A stretch of 63,186 bases of DNA from an uncultured Dehalococcoidia bacterium (lineage in GTDB: Bacteria > Chloroflexota > Dehalococcoidia > Lucifugimonadales > Lucifugimonadaceae). The stretch spans positions 1 to 63,186 of the forward strand of contig CAJXEJ010000008.1 of the NCBI GenBank assembly GCA_913052475.1, in the 5' to 3' direction. The notes under the pieces are model-generated. The model ran no database searches. It was given only the letters and a program-made list of their open reading frames with translations, and was not told the origin of the DNA. This document shows, one piece after another, positions 27,470 through 37,595 of this stretch. How positions within the stretch are numbered: position 1 is the first letter of the stretch; every line of letters begins with the position of its first letter. Position numbers and translations under genes: made by a program.

Positions 27470-28818
27470 GCCGTTCCTATCGTGTCCGACTCCGCAAGCA
27501 GAATAGGAATTCGTTCATCGGTAATTTTTTCGACAAATTCGTGCAGGGCTGGCGGCTTGAATTCGTTCAGCATCTCTTCCGCAAAGCCTCGAATGAGAAT
27601 CGCCTTCGCTGCTTCCTCGTCTACTCCACGAGATTGCAGATAGAACAACGTGTCGCGATCGACATGACCGGCTGTTGCACCATGCGCCGCCGTCACGTCG
27701 TCGGCGTAAATTTCAAGCGATGGCTTAGCGTCGATTTCGGCTCCACGTGATAGCAGCAGGTTCAGGTCTTTCTGCGTTGCATCAGATTTCTGAGCGTCCC
27801 GCTCTACCACAACCTTGCCGCTGAATACTGCGTGCGATTTACCCGACAGAATCCCCTTGTAGAACTGACCAGACGAGCAGCCCGGCTTGGCGTGAGTCGT
27901 GCTGATCTCCTGGTCCTGCTGCTGCTCGCCGTTGGTCATATAAAGACCGTGCAGCGTGCAGTTGGCTCCCGGAGCATCAAGCAGCGTGTGAATATCGTTT
28001 CGAGCGATCGAAGCGCCCACGGCGAAACTCGTCGAAGTGAAATCGGTGTTACCCATCTGTGCGACACGAGTCGTGCCAAAATGGAACGATGATTCATTCT
28101 CCATCTGCACTCGGTAATGGCGAACGCTCGACCCGTCACCGGCAAACATCTCAACAACCGGCGCCGCGAACTGCGCCGATTCCGCAAGATTCACGTACGT
28201 CTCGATCAAAACAACCGAAGAACCGGCTCCCGCATCAACCAACAGTCGTGGGTAGCTCGCCCGGTTCTCGGCAGCATCCGAAGTAACAAATACAACATGC
28301 ACCGGCTGCTCAAGCTGCGTACCGTCGGCGATCCTCACATATGCCCCGTCATCCACAAACGCTGTGCTCAGCGCCGTAAACGCATACTTCTCACGACCAG
28401 CTAGACTCGCCAACTGCGACTCGACCGATCCTGTGCCAGCAGCAATCGCCTCTGCCAACGAACCAGCATCCAGCCCGGTCGATCCATGCAAATTAGAAAG
28501 CTCTACGCTGAATTCACCATCGACGACTACCACCGTGTCGAACGCGTCATCCCACGGCCCGACCACCTTCATCTGATCCAACGAAACCGATCCGGTCACA
28601 CCGTACGCAAAGTCTGCATCAGCAAGCGGCTGTAAATTCGTGTACTTCCACAACTCGGTTCCGCGGCGTTTTGTTGGGAGACCAAGCTCCGAGAACGTCG
28701 ACCATGCCTGTTGGCGAACGGCTTTCAGCCAATCCGGTGAAGACGAATTTTCCACAACGAACGATTCGTATTCGGTCGAAAATTTATCGACAGCTGTCGG
28801 GGGTGTTGCAAGCGTCAT
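27466..28818 (-). CDS. sufD: Fe-S assembly protein SufD
   Basis: 450 residues of the SufB/SufD beta-helix family. The C-terminal half has GLYMTNGEQQQDQEISTTHAKPGC, FYKGILSGKSHAVFSGKVVVERDAQKSDATQ, and HGATAGHVDRDTLFYLQSRGVDEEAAKAIL, which includes the conserved His implicated in cluster assembly. SufD forms the SufB-SufC2-SufD scaffold complex. It begins two bases after the sufC stop and overlaps sufS. SufD rather than SufB is chosen because a longer, more canonical SufB is encoded upstream. Confidence 0.93.
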
Positions 28819-28820
28819 AT

Positions 28821-29588
28821 CTAGACGTTGGCTCCGGTGGCGGAGAGGTACTCATTGTACCCATCCTTCTCAACTTCCAAAGCCAGTTCCGGACCACCGG
28901 TCTTGACGATCTTACCTGCAACGAGAATATGAACGACGTCGGGAGTGATGTAGTTCAGCAGTCGTTGGTAGTGAGTCACCACGATGAACGATCGCGCAGG
29001 CGATCTCATCGAATTCACACCCTCTGCAACAATCCGCAGTGCGTCAACATCAAGACCTGAATCAGTCTCGTCAAGAATGGCAAGTGAAGGCTGCAACACT
29101 TCAAGTTGAAGCATTTCGTTTCGCTTCTTCTCGCCACCAGAAAAACCTTCGTTCAGCGATCGCTTCACGAGGTTCGGATTAATTCCGACCGCTTCGACCT
29201 TCTCGTCAAAAAGTTTTGAAAAATTTCGAACCGACATTTTGTCTTCGCCGCGCGATTCGGCTTTCGAATCCAGAGCAGTCTTCAAGAATTGCCAGGGTCG
29301 AACACCGGGAATCTCGGCCGGGTACTGGAACGCCAGAAACATCCCGAGGTGAGCACGTTGGTCGGGTCGAAGCTCGATGATCGACTCTCCATCGAGAGTG
29401 ATATCACCCTCGGAAACCAGATAGTCGAAGCGGCCCATCAAGACGTTGGCGAGTGTGCTTTTACCGGACCCATTAGGACCCATAATGGCGTGCACTTCAC
29501 CTTTGTTCACCTTCATATCGATCCCCGTAAGGATCTCTGAATCGTCGATGTCCAAAACGGACGCGTGCAGGTTTTTGATCTCAAGCAT
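28821..29588 (-). CDS. sufC: Fe-S assembly ATPase SufC
   Basis: 255-residue soluble ABC-type ATPase that drives the SufBCD scaffold. Walker A is GPNGSGKSTLANVLMG, Q-loop region FLAFQYPAEIPGV, signature SGGEKKRNEMLQL, Walker B LAILDETDSGLD, and switch His in VVTHYQRLL. All match SufC closely. ATG at 29588. It is preceded by an 85-base gap after sufB that holds a palindrome and AT-rich text, and is followed two bases later by sufD. Confidence 0.96.
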   Translation of the reverse strand: MLEIKNLHASVLDIDDSEILTGIDMKVNKGEVHAIMGPNGSGKSTLANVLMGRFDYLVSEGDITLDGESIIELRPDQRAHLGMFLAFQYPAEIPGVRPWQFLKTALDSKAESRGEDKMSVRNFSKLFDEKVEAVGINPNLVKRSLNEGFSGGEKKRNEMLQLEVLQPSLAILDETDSGLDVDALRIVAEGVNSMRSPARSFIVVTHYQRLLNYITPDVVHILVAGKIVKTGGPELALEVEKDGYNEYLSATGANV

Positions 29589-29657
29589 TTTTGTACTTTT
29601 TACTTCTGGATTGAAAACGGAATTTTCTGACTTACAACGGAAAAATTAAAAGAAATA

Positions 29658-29669
29658 GTGCCTAGGCAC
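29658..29669 (-). promoter_or_regulatory. 12-bp palindrome between sufB and sufC
   Basis: GTGCCTAGGCAC lies five bases past the sufB stop on the minus strand and is followed by a T-rich stretch (TATTTCTTTTAATTTTT). The perfect palindrome could fold within the flanking arms and partly terminate or protect the upstream mRNA. It could also be a protein-binding site. Weak evidence. Confidence 0.35.
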
Positions 29670-29673
29670 CTCG

Positions 29674-31137
29674 TCACCCGACGGCGCCTTCTAGGGAGAC
29701 TTTGAGGAGTTGGCTTGCCTCTAGCGCAAACTCGAACGGAAGCTCCTTGATCACATCCCGGCTCCAGCCGGTAATAATCATGTGGTGCGCCTCTTCCTCC
29801 GACAGCCCACGGGCCATCAGGTAGAAAAGCTGATCGTCACTGACCTTCGAAGTCGAAGCCTCGTGCTCAAGTCGAGCCGTAGGATTCCGCACCTCGATAT
29901 AAGGCACCGTGTGAGCACCGCACTGATCACCGACCAGCAGAGAGTCACACTGTGTGTGGTTCACTGCGTTCTCGGCACCCGGCATGATTTGCACCTGGCC
30001 CCGATACGTGTTGTTGCCCTTACCAGCAGAAATACCCTTCGACACGATTGTCGACTTCGTGTTCTTGCCGATGTGGATCATCTTCGTGCCGGTATCAGCC
30101 TGTTGATGATTGTTGGCTAAAGCAACCGAGAAAAATTCACCCACGGAATTGTCGCCACGCAGGATCACGCTCGGGTACTTCCACGTAATCGCCGACCCGG
30201 TCTCAACCTGCGTCCACGAAATCTTAGCGTTCTTGTCGGCACGGCCCCGCTTAGTGACAAAGTTGTAGACGCCACCCTCGCCTTCGGGCGTTCCGGGGAA
30301 CCAATTCTGGATAGTCGAATACTTGATCTCAGAATCGTCGTGAGCCACAAGCTCGACGGTCGCTGCGTGCAACTGACTCGTCTTGCGAAACGGAGCCGTA
30401 CAACCTTCGAGATACGACACATACGCGCCTGCATCGGCAACGATTAGCGTGCGCTCGAACTGACCCGATCCCTCAGTGTTAATCCGGAAGTAGGTCATCA
30501 GCTCGATCGGACACCGCACACCCGGCGGGATGTAAGCAAACGATCCGTCACTGAACACCGCAGCATTGAGCGCTGCATAGAAATTGTCGGTGTAGGGAAC
30601 GACAGAGCCGAGATATTTTTTGACGAGATCCGGGTGGTTTTTCACCGCTTCGCTGAACGAACAGAAGATAATCCCGAGTTCACCAAGCTGCTTTTCCATC
30701 GTGGTAGCAACCGAAATAGAATCAAACACGGCATCGACCGCAACGCCCGCCAGAGCCGCACGTTCTTGCAACGGAATGCCCAGCTTCTCAAACGTCTCGA
30801 GCATCTCAGGGTCAACATCGTCGAGGTTCTTGGGCGCTTCGTTGGTACCCTTCGGAGCGGCGTAGTAATAAATATCTTGGAAGTCGACGTCCGGATAGTC
30901 GATCATCGCCCAGTCGGGTTCGCCTTCCGATTCGTAGAGTGATACCCAGTGCCGGTAGGCCTTCAAGCGCCAGTCAAGCAGCCACCCCGGTTCTTCTTTC
31001 TTGGCCGATATCAGCCGAACGATGTCCTCACTCAGCCCTTTTGGGGCAAGATCGGTCTCAACATCGGTAACAAATCCCCACTTATACTCTCCACCCGAGA
31101 GGTCGGATTCGCGCGAGATCGTGTTCTGGTTAGTCAA
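29674..31137 (-). CDS. sufB: Fe-S assembly scaffold protein SufB
   Basis: 487 residues; the core scaffold subunit on which clusters form with SufC and SufD. Distinctive text includes [49 protein letters not shown] (conserved Cys), TVQNWFPG-type (here [24 protein letters not shown]), [45 protein letters not shown]. The start is TTG 31137 with GGAG eight bases upstream. First gene of the operon; the 373-base divergent gap with gatB holds its promoter. No Rrf2-type regulator gene (SufR/IscR) is adjacent. Confidence 0.95.
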   Translation of the reverse strand: MTNQNTISRESDLSGGEYKWGFVTDVETDLAPKGLSEDIVRLISAKKEEPGWLLDWRLKAYRHWVSLYESEGEPDWAMIDYPDVDFQDIYYYAAPKGTNEAPKNLDDVDPEMLETFEKLGIPLQERAALAGVAVDAVFDSISVATTMEKQLGELGIIFCSFSEAVKNHPDLVKKYLGSVVPYTDNFYAALNAAVFSDGSFAYIPPGVRCPIELMTYFRINTEGSGQFERTLIVADAGAYVSYLEGCTAPFRKTSQLHAATVELVAHDDSEIKYSTIQNWFPGTPEGEGGVYNFVTKRGRADKNAKISWTQVETGSAITWKYPSVILRGDNSVGEFFSVALANNHQQADTGTKMIHIGKNTKSTIVSKGISAGKGNNTYRGQVQIMPGAENAVNHTQCDSLLVGDQCGAHTVPYIEVRNPTARLEHEASTSKVSDDQLFYLMARGLSEEEAHHMIITGWSRDVIKELPFEFALEASQLLKVSLEGAVG

Positions 31138-31510
31138 TAAGAGTCTCCGTCCAGCATCCAGAGTCAGTTATTTCGCACCAATATCGGTGTTCAATTCAGG
31201 GTTTTGAGTTCAAATACCCGTTTTTCTATTCCTGACTCATTCGGTACGCATTTATCCTAAAACCGACTACCAACAGCGTCAACGAATTTCGTAGTTGCGA
31301 AGTGATACTGATTCAGGTACGAATTTTTCCGCATTTACCTGTGATAAAGCATGTTTAACTTTGGTTCGAAGATTTTCTACCAATAATTGTCATCGGAGAT
31401 TAAACTAGACGTCTCGTAATTCGAACAATCATCCGAACCGGCTCCGGAAACGCGACCCAGTCATAGAAGACGTGGCTCGGCCACCCTCAAGAAAGAATAA
31501 TAGATAAAAC
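31138..31510. other. Divergent control region between sufB and gatB
   Basis: 373 bases without a gene. It must hold both promoters. An AT-rich core spans about 31180-31400 with a small palindrome ACGAA-T-TTCGT (31282-31292). No riboswitch, known operator or repeat was recognised. Confidence 0.4.
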
Positions 31511-32986
31511 GTGGAGTACGAAGCAGTAATTGGTCTCGAAACGCACGTGCAGCTCAAGACGCGTTCCAAAATGTTCGGAACATCCAGCGCCGAGTATCAG
31601 GCTGCTGAGCCAAACACGCTTGTAGACGAAGTCAGCATGGCGCTTCCCGGCACGCTCCCGGTCGTAAACCAGACTGCCGTCGAGTACGCCATGATGATCG
31701 GCATGGCGATCAATTGCAACATCGCCCGAATCACCAAGTTCGACCGCAAGAACTACACCTACCCTGACCTCATGAAGGGCTACCAGATCACCCAGATGGA
31801 TGAGCCGATTTGCTACGAAGGCTTCGTCGATCTCCCGCTCGAAGATTCTGTACGAGTTCGCATCAACCGAGTCCACATGGAAGAAGACGTCGCCCGTCTC
31901 GTCCACGTCGAAGGTCCCCAGGGCGGCACAGTTCATTCCCTTATCGATATCAATCGTGCCGGCACTCCCCTCATGGAAATCGTGACCGAGCCCGACATGC
32001 ACACCCCCGAGCAGGTCCAGTCGTACATCAACAGCCTCCAGCACATCATCCGCTACCTCGGCGTTGGCACCGCCAACATGGAGGAAGGCTCGTTCCGCTG
32101 CGACGCCAACATCAGCATCCGACCCAAAGGCTCAACCGACCTATCGACCAAAGTTGAAGTCAAAAATATGAACCGTATCCGAGCGGTCGTCCGAGCGGTC
32201 GAATATGAAATCGAACGACAAATCGCTGCCACCGAAAGCGGCGAACGAATCACCCAGGAAACCCGTGGCTGGGACGATGGTAAAGGCGTCACCGTCTCTC
32301 AACGCAGCAAGGAAGAAGCCAACGACTACCGCTACTTCCCCGAACCCGACATCCCGCCGCTAATCATCAGCGAAGATTGGATCGAAAGTATCCAGGCGAA
32401 AATGCCCGAGCTTCCGATCGCACGGAAATCCCGTTTCATCGGCGAATGGGGACTGAGCGAATACGACGCCGATCTCCTGATACTGCAGCGTTCAACCGCC
32501 GACTACTTCGAAGCCGTTTGCGAAAGTGTGAAGGCCGAATCGTCAGAAACCAAACAAGCATTCTCCAAAGCGGCAGCTAACTGGCTCAACGGCGAAATGG
32601 CTCGCATGATGAACGACGATGAAGTCGTGAACATGGCCGATACCAAAGTAAGCCCCGAAGCACTAGCAACTCTCGTTGAAAAATTTCGCAAGCGCGAACT
32701 CAACAACAACTCGGCGAAGCATGTGTTCGAGATCATGTACAACAAGGGCACAACGCCCGAAACGATCATCGAAGATCTCGGGCTCGCCGTGGTTTCAGGA
32801 GCCGACTCGCTCGGACCAATTGTCGACGAAATAATCGCCAACAACGAAAAAGCCGTCAACGATTACCGCAGCGGAAAAGAAGTCGCCCTAAAGTCGCTCA
32901 TGGGTCAGGTCATGAAAGCCACCCGAGGACAGGCAGATCCAGTCCAAGCAACCGAAATGATCAAAGAAAAACTAGCGCCCCGATAG
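31511..32986 (+). CDS. gatB: Asp/Glu-tRNA amidotransferase subunit B
   Basis: 491 residues. GatB binds misacylated Asp-tRNA(Asn) or Glu-tRNA(Gln) and phosphorylates the acyl group for amidation with ammonia from GatA. Signatures: YEAVIGLETHVQL at the start, ALPGTLPVVN, KFDRKNYTYPDLMKGYQITQ, IHLEEDVAR-like (here HMEEDVARLVH), DINRAGTPLMEIVTEPD, NMEEGSFRCDANIS, and a C-terminal YqeY-like tRNA-binding tail (NEKAVNDYRSGKEVALKSLMGQVMKATRGQADP). GTG 31511 is the start; no strong Shine-Dalgarno is seen. gatA and gatC are not in the window. Confidence 0.96.
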   Translation: MEYEAVIGLETHVQLKTRSKMFGTSSAEYQAAEPNTLVDEVSMALPGTLPVVNQTAVEYAMMIGMAINCNIARITKFDRKNYTYPDLMKGYQITQMDEPICYEGFVDLPLEDSVRVRINRVHMEEDVARLVHVEGPQGGTVHSLIDINRAGTPLMEIVTEPDMHTPEQVQSYINSLQHIIRYLGVGTANMEEGSFRCDANISIRPKGSTDLSTKVEVKNMNRIRAVVRAVEYEIERQIAATESGERITQETRGWDDGKGVTVSQRSKEEANDYRYFPEPDIPPLIISEDWIESIQAKMPELPIARKSRFIGEWGLSEYDADLLILQRSTADYFEAVCESVKAESSETKQAFSKAAANWLNGEMARMMNDDEVVNMADTKVSPEALATLVEKFRKRELNNNSAKHVFEIMYNKGTTPETIIEDLGLAVVSGADSLGPIVDEIIANNEKAVNDYRSGKEVALKSLMGQVMKATRGQADPVQATEMIKEKLAPR

Positions 32987-33029
32987 CACTCTCATCCCCC
33001 AACGCTTTCGTCAGCAACGACTCAACTCA

Positions 33030-33070
33030 ATCCATCATCCTGAACCCCGTCGAAGGACCACGAAGTGCCG
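33030..33070. repeat. R1 dispersed repeat, copy 2
   Basis: ATCATCCTGAACCCCGTCGA then AGGACCACGAAGTGCCG, the clearest copy of the family. It lies in the 244-base gap between gatB and secG, which otherwise holds nothing recognised. Confidence 0.55.
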
Positions 33071-33230
33071 TATTTTAAATACCAGCCGGTCACCGTCACA
33101 GCACCATAACGATCATCCAAAGCACACCAACATGTGGCGAGACTGGCTCCGTAGCCCTAACATAGATAGCTGTTAACCAATTGCGCTCGCACGGCGCACT
33201 CGATCAGCCCCAAAGAATTCCCGAAAAAAT

Positions 33231-33446
33231 ATGGAAACCATATTTAGCCTCCTACTGATGATCATTGCGGTCACCCTCATTGCCATATTGCTGCTGCAGG
33301 CTCGCGGCTCCGGCTCGTCCCTATTCGGTGAAGCATCCGGCACGTTCCGATCCCGACGCGGCGTCGAGCAACTACTGTTCCGCGCCACGATAGTACTGGC
33401 AGTCGTCTTCGTCGGCATTGCGATAGCAAACGTCCGCTTCAGCTAG
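33231..33446 (+). CDS. secG: Preprotein translocase subunit SecG
   Basis: 71 residues with two membrane helices (about 3-22 and 49-67) separated by a short cytoplasmic loop. The diagnostic text is LLLQARGSGSSLFGEASGTFRSRRGVEQLLFRATIVLAVVF, matching SecG's LLQ, Ser/Gly loop and RRG motifs. SecG helps SecYEG push secreted proteins through the membrane. ATG at 33231. Followed by a strong terminator. Confidence 0.9.
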   Translation: METIFSLLLMIIAVTLIAILLLQARGSGSSLFGEASGTFRSRRGVEQLLFRATIVLAVVFVGIAIANVRFS

Positions 33447-33473
33447 TTCCTACCGGTCGAACACACATTTCAC

Positions 33474-33511
33474 AGGCGCCATTCCAGCGCCTTTTTTTAT
33501 TTATTTTTACC
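33474..33511 (+). terminator. Intrinsic terminator after secG
   Basis: Stem AGGCGC (33474-33479) with GCGCCT (33487-33492), loop of seven, followed by a run of seven T and then ATTTATTTTT. A textbook Rho-independent terminator 28 bases past the secG stop. Confidence 0.85.
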
Positions 33512-33549
33512 CACCAGCCGTTGCTGGTGCCGGTGTAACATCTTCCGCT

Positions 33550-36141
33550 ATGCCCAACGACCAAACCGCTGAATTCATCGTCGAACTCGACTCACCCACG
33601 GCACTCGATCCATCGACAGTGGGAAGCAAAGCCGCCTCAGTCGCCGACCTCATCGTACAGGGCGCAAATGTCCCTCCCGGATTCGTTGTGTCAGCAGATG
33701 CTTTCTCCGAATTCGTCACCCCGCTGAACGAACAAATTGAACAGATCCTGTCTGGTGTCGACACTGAGCACCCAGCCTCAGCGTTAGAGGCTTCGACAGC
33801 AATTGTCGAGCTACTCGCAACAACGCCTATGCCACCGGAACTCACCGGCAACATCACGAAACGATTGGGCGAGCTCAAGACCAATCTCGCAGTACGATCC
33901 TCAGCCACCGCCGAAGACCTCGAAGGCGCATCGTTCGCCGGCATATACGACACGTTCCTCGACGCCACCGACGCTAAATCCATCATCCAACGAGTCCGCG
34001 ACGTCTGGGCTTCCTACTACACCGGGAGAGCCATCTCTTACCGAGAACGCCAGAACATCCCGCACCAGGCAGGCTCGATGGCAGTCCTTATCATGGAACT
34101 CATCGACGCCGACGCCGGAGGAGTGCTTTTTACTCGCGATCCTCGTGACGGCATTGAACAGATCCTGATCAACGCCGCGCTCGGTCTCGGCGAGGGAGTT
34201 GTTTCCGGCAAAGCCCAAGCCGATTCGTTCACACTCAACTCAGAAACCTTCGCGATTACCAGTCGAAACGTACTCGACAAAGAAACGATGATCGTTCGAG
34301 GAATCAACGGCTCGATCGACCACGTGCCCGTCCCCGCCGACAAGCGCAGCGTACCAGCCCTCACCGACTCGCAACTTGTAGCGGTAACAAAAGCAGCAAT
34401 CAAAATCAAGCAAGCCGCAGGCGACGATCGCGACATCGAATTCGTAGTCGACGGCGACAATATCCACATCCTTCAGTCCCGCCCTATAACAACCGGTGGC
34501 ACGAAAGAACCCGAGTTTCCAATTACATGGGACGATCCAGACGAAGAAAAGCGTCACTGGGTTACACACGGACACGAACCGATCTACCCGTTGAGCATTG
34601 AATACTCGTGCATGAAGGCTCAGGCCGAACGCCGAAACGTCGAAATCACCGGACAGTACATGGCGCGAAGAAACCTCAAGAAACTGGTCAACGGTTACAT
34701 GTACGCAGCCGAACTAGATCACGATCCCAAAGAGATCAAAACCCGGCTGTTCAAGCATCATCTTCAGGGTCGCCGTTATCTGGAAAAGCGGACTACTTAC
34801 TACTACGAGAAAGTCGAACCAGTCCTGCTAAAGAACCTCGAAGAACTCGTCGAGATACGGCCTTCCGACAACGCCCCAATTCCGGATCACGTAGCCAATC
34901 TCCGCAAAACGATGAGGACGATTGCCGATCACATGAACGATCTGCACTGGAGAAGCTGGGCAGGATTCAAACGAAACAACGACGTTGCTGATTTCTTGGC
35001 TAAAATTACCGAAAGTACCTCGGTCGATCCCGCAGACCTCACCCTCGGACTCGATCACATGACCTCTCGACTCACAAGGCGACTGGTAGGTCTCGCAGCA
35101 CTCGTAACAGCCGATCCCTGGCTTACCAACATATTCAAAACCAGGGATTACGAAACCCTTTTCGCACACGGCAATGGAAAGCGCCCAGCAATACGTAAAT
35201 TCCGCAACAGATTCAATTCGATGATGAAAATCTGGGGCTGCCGAAACGGTATCGGCTACGGCACAGCCTGGAAAGCTACCGATCCGTCATGGAACATGAA
35301 ACCAGAAATCCCTCTCGACTCGATCGGTTCCTTCGCCCGACAGGATATTGACAATCTTGGGCGGTCGCATGACGAGCTTCGAAATCGACGGGAAAATGCA
35401 CTCCGCACGATTAGAAAAAAGATCGGTAGAAACGCAAAGCTCCGCAAAGAATTCGAGTTCCAACTGTTCCGTGCTACCCATCACATTAAAATGATGGAGA
35501 ACCACAACTACCTGATCGAGCAACGCACTCACGGTGAGTATCGAGAATCTATCGACCGCGCGGGAATGGCGCTTGTTCGCGAAAGATGGATCGATACCGC
35601 CGACGACATCTTCTTCCTCCGACTCGGCGAGCTTGAAGAAGCCGTTTCGAAAAGCGACTACTCAGGTCTACGCGCTCTAATCATCCAGGCGAAAGACGAA
35701 TTCCTCGAGAACTCAAAGCTGACCCGCCCTGATTTCATCGGTACAAAACCGCCCGAAAAAGAAAAAGATGGCGACGAAAAAGAACCGCTCCGAGGTTTGA
35801 GCGAAGATGGTCAAACGCTACACGGCGAACCGTCATCGGCAGGATCGTTCACTGGCACCGCACGAGTCGTGATCACGAGAACTTCAACCCCACCCGATAT
35901 AGTGAAAGGGGAAATACTCGTCACCGAAAACACCGGTCCCGACTGGGTGCCAGTCTTCCCGCTGCTCGGTGGATTGATACTCGACGGAGGCGACAACTTC
36001 CAGCACGCATCACTCATCGCCCGGGAATACCGTATCCCCTGCGTAATCCAAACAAAAGAAGCCACCACCAGAATCGCCGATGCCCAACTAATCACTCTCG
36101 ACGGCACCGCCGGAACAGTAACCCTCAACCCAATGACCTAG
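33550..36141 (+). CDS. PEP-synthase/rifampin-phosphotransferase-like enzyme (ATP-grasp plus swivelling His domain)
   Basis: 863 residues in three parts. An N-terminal PPDK/PEP-synthase ATP-grasp domain covers about 15-325 (GSKAASVADL, LAVRSSATAEDLEGASFAGIYDTFL, DAGGVLFTRDPRDG, ALGLGEGVVSGKAQADSF). A long central domain (about 335-740) is unlike PEP-synthase barrels and full of basic and aromatic residues. A C-terminal swivelling phospho-His domain (about 765-860) has LILDGGDNFQHASLIAREYRIP, His819 being the phosphate carrier. Size and order match rifampin phosphotransferases (about 867 residues, catalytic His near 825) better than PEP synthase. The substrate is unknown; antibiotic, phenol or another alcohol are possible. 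ATG 33550 follows the secG terminator; it is monocistronic and convergent with cysS. Confidence 0.75.
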   Translation: MPNDQTAEFIVELDSPTALDPSTVGSKAASVADLIVQGANVPPGFVVSADAFSEFVTPLNEQIEQILSGVDTEHPASALEASTAIVELLATTPMPPELTGNITKRLGELKTNLAVRSSATAEDLEGASFAGIYDTFLDATDAKSIIQRVRDVWASYYTGRAISYRERQNIPHQAGSMAVLIMELIDADAGGVLFTRDPRDGIEQILINAALGLGEGVVSGKAQADSFTLNSETFAITSRNVLDKETMIVRGINGSIDHVPVPADKRSVPALTDSQLVAVTKAAIKIKQAAGDDRDIEFVVDGDNIHILQSRPITTGGTKEPEFPITWDDPDEEKRHWVTHGHEPIYPLSIEYSCMKAQAERRNVEITGQYMARRNLKKLVNGYMYAAELDHDPKEIKTRLFKHHLQGRRYLEKRTTYYYEKVEPVLLKNLEELVEIRPSDNAPIPDHVANLRKTMRTIADHMNDLHWRSWAGFKRNNDVADFLAKITESTSVDPADLTLGLDHMTSRLTRRLVGLAALVTADPWLTNIFKTRDYETLFAHGNGKRPAIRKFRNRFNSMMKIWGCRNGIGYGTAWKATDPSWNMKPEIPLDSIGSFARQDIDNLGRSHDELRNRRENALRTIRKKIGRNAKLRKEFEFQLFRATHHIKMMENHNYLIEQRTHGEYRESIDRAGMALVRERWIDTADDIFFLRLGELEEAVSKSDYSGLRALIIQAKDEFLENSKLTRPDFIGTKPPEKEKDGDEKEPLRGLSEDGQTLHGEPSSAGSFTGTARVVITRTSTPPDIVKGEILVTENTGPDWVPVFPLLGGLILDGGDNFQHASLIAREYRIPCVIQTKEATTRIADAQLITLDGTAGTVTLNPMT

Positions 36142-36217
36142 CAACGGGTTCATCGCCCAACTGTCACCCCGCCTGAACCAACTTCAAAACGCAGAAGAGA
36201 ACCGTGCCTCTAATACC

Positions 36218-37582
36218 CTAGCCTCGCGACCAGCTTGTTTCCCCACCGGTATCGGAAATCAGAATCCCCGCAGCTTCAAGCTGATCCCTAACAGCGTCAG
36301 CATCGCCCCAGCGTTTCTCCGCCCGAGCCAACTTCCGCTGCTCAACAAGTGCGTCGATCTCAGCATCGGTCAACCCTTCAGCAGTCTCTGGCGGTGCCAC
36401 AAGCGTAAAACCAAGCACCTTCGTCAAATCACGAACCGACTCAGTTGCACCTGAAACATCAATCCCCTCATCACGACCCGCATTGATCTTCCGGCACAAA
36501 TCGAAAATCGCCGCCAGCGCCTTGGGCGTGTTCAGATCATCGTCCATCGCCTCAACGAATCGCCTCTCAAAATCCTTGAAATCGAGAGATTCATCCAACT
36601 CAGGCGATTCAACCTCGACCGCCAACCGAATCCGCCGCATCGAGCGTTCAGCGTCATCGATCAATTTCTTATCGAGAAGCGGATTGGTGCGGTAGTGACT
36701 CTGCAAAATCCAGAGTCGAATAGCGTCCGAACTGAACTCCGCAAGAGCCGAATTCACATTAAACGCGTTGCCCAGCGACTTGCTCATCGTCGCGCCGGTC
36801 GTACGCAGTAAACCGTTATGCATCCATATCTTTGAAAAAGGCACGGCACCCGATGCTGATTCGCTCTGGGCGATTTCGTTTTCGTGGTGCGGAAAGATCA
36901 AATCCAATCCACCACCGTGAACATCGATCTGCTCGCCGAGATGCTTGAACGCCATCGCCGAACACTCAATGTGCCAGCCAGGTCGACCCGGCCCCCACGG
37001 ACTATCCCACTTTGGCTCGGCAGGTTTTACGGCCTTCCACAAAGCGAAGTCGGCAGGATCTTCTTTACCCGACTCCATATCGCCGCGAGTCGCCTCAAGC
37101 ATCTGGTCAATATCCTGACCGCTCAGCTTGCCGTAATCCGCCTTGTTTCGAACCCGAAAGTAAACCGATCCGTTGTTTGAATACGCCGAACCACCATCGA
37201 TCAATCGCTCAATCAGTCCGATGATCTCCGGCATGTCTTCCGTCGCCTTCGGATGCACCGTCGCTCGACGCACATTCAGTCCGTCGCTCGATTCGAAGAA
37301 CGAAGTAATGTACTTTTCAGTTATCTCTTCCCACGGAACGTCGTCTTCGTTCGCTCGATTGATGATCTTGTCGTCAACGTCGGTGAAATTCTGAACCTTC
37401 CGAACCTTGTAGCCCCGGTATTCGAGATAACGGCTCAGCACATCGAAAACAATGCTGCTAAGCGCATGGCCCAGGTGCGAATCGTCGTAAACGGTCACCC
37501 CGCAAACGTACATCTTGACCTCGTCGCCAAGCGGGACAAACTCTTCTTTTGTGCGGGTCAGTGAATTGTAGAGCCGAATCAT
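36218..37582 (-). CDS. cysS: Cysteinyl-tRNA synthetase
   Basis: 454 residues, class I synthetase. Zn and substrate Cys27 in VKMYVCGVTVYDDSHLGHA, where HLGH is the HIGH motif. FTDVDDKIINRA, GRPGWHIECSAMAFKHLG, DVHGGGLDLIFPHHENEIAQSE, and the MSKSLGN (KMSKS) loop follow. All zinc ligands (Cys27, the Cys of HIECSA, His and Glu of HHENE) are in place. ATG 37582, 13 bases after the ispDF stop, so co-transcribed with ispDF. Confidence 0.97.
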   Translation of the reverse strand: MIRLYNSLTRTKEEFVPLGDEVKMYVCGVTVYDDSHLGHALSSIVFDVLSRYLEYRGYKVRKVQNFTDVDDKIINRANEDDVPWEEITEKYITSFFESSDGLNVRRATVHPKATEDMPEIIGLIERLIDGGSAYSNNGSVYFRVRNKADYGKLSGQDIDQMLEATRGDMESGKEDPADFALWKAVKPAEPKWDSPWGPGRPGWHIECSAMAFKHLGEQIDVHGGGLDLIFPHHENEIAQSESASGAVPFSKIWMHNGLLRTTGATMSKSLGNAFNVNSALAEFSSDAIRLWILQSHYRTNPLLDKKLIDDAERSMRRIRLAVEVESPELDESLDFKDFERRFVEAMDDDLNTPKALAAIFDLCRKINAGRDEGIDVSGATESVRDLTKVLGFTLVAPPETAEGLTDAEIDALVEQRKLARAEKRWGDADAVRDQLEAAGILISDTGGETSWSRG

Positions 37583-37595
37583 GCGGTTCGAAAAG

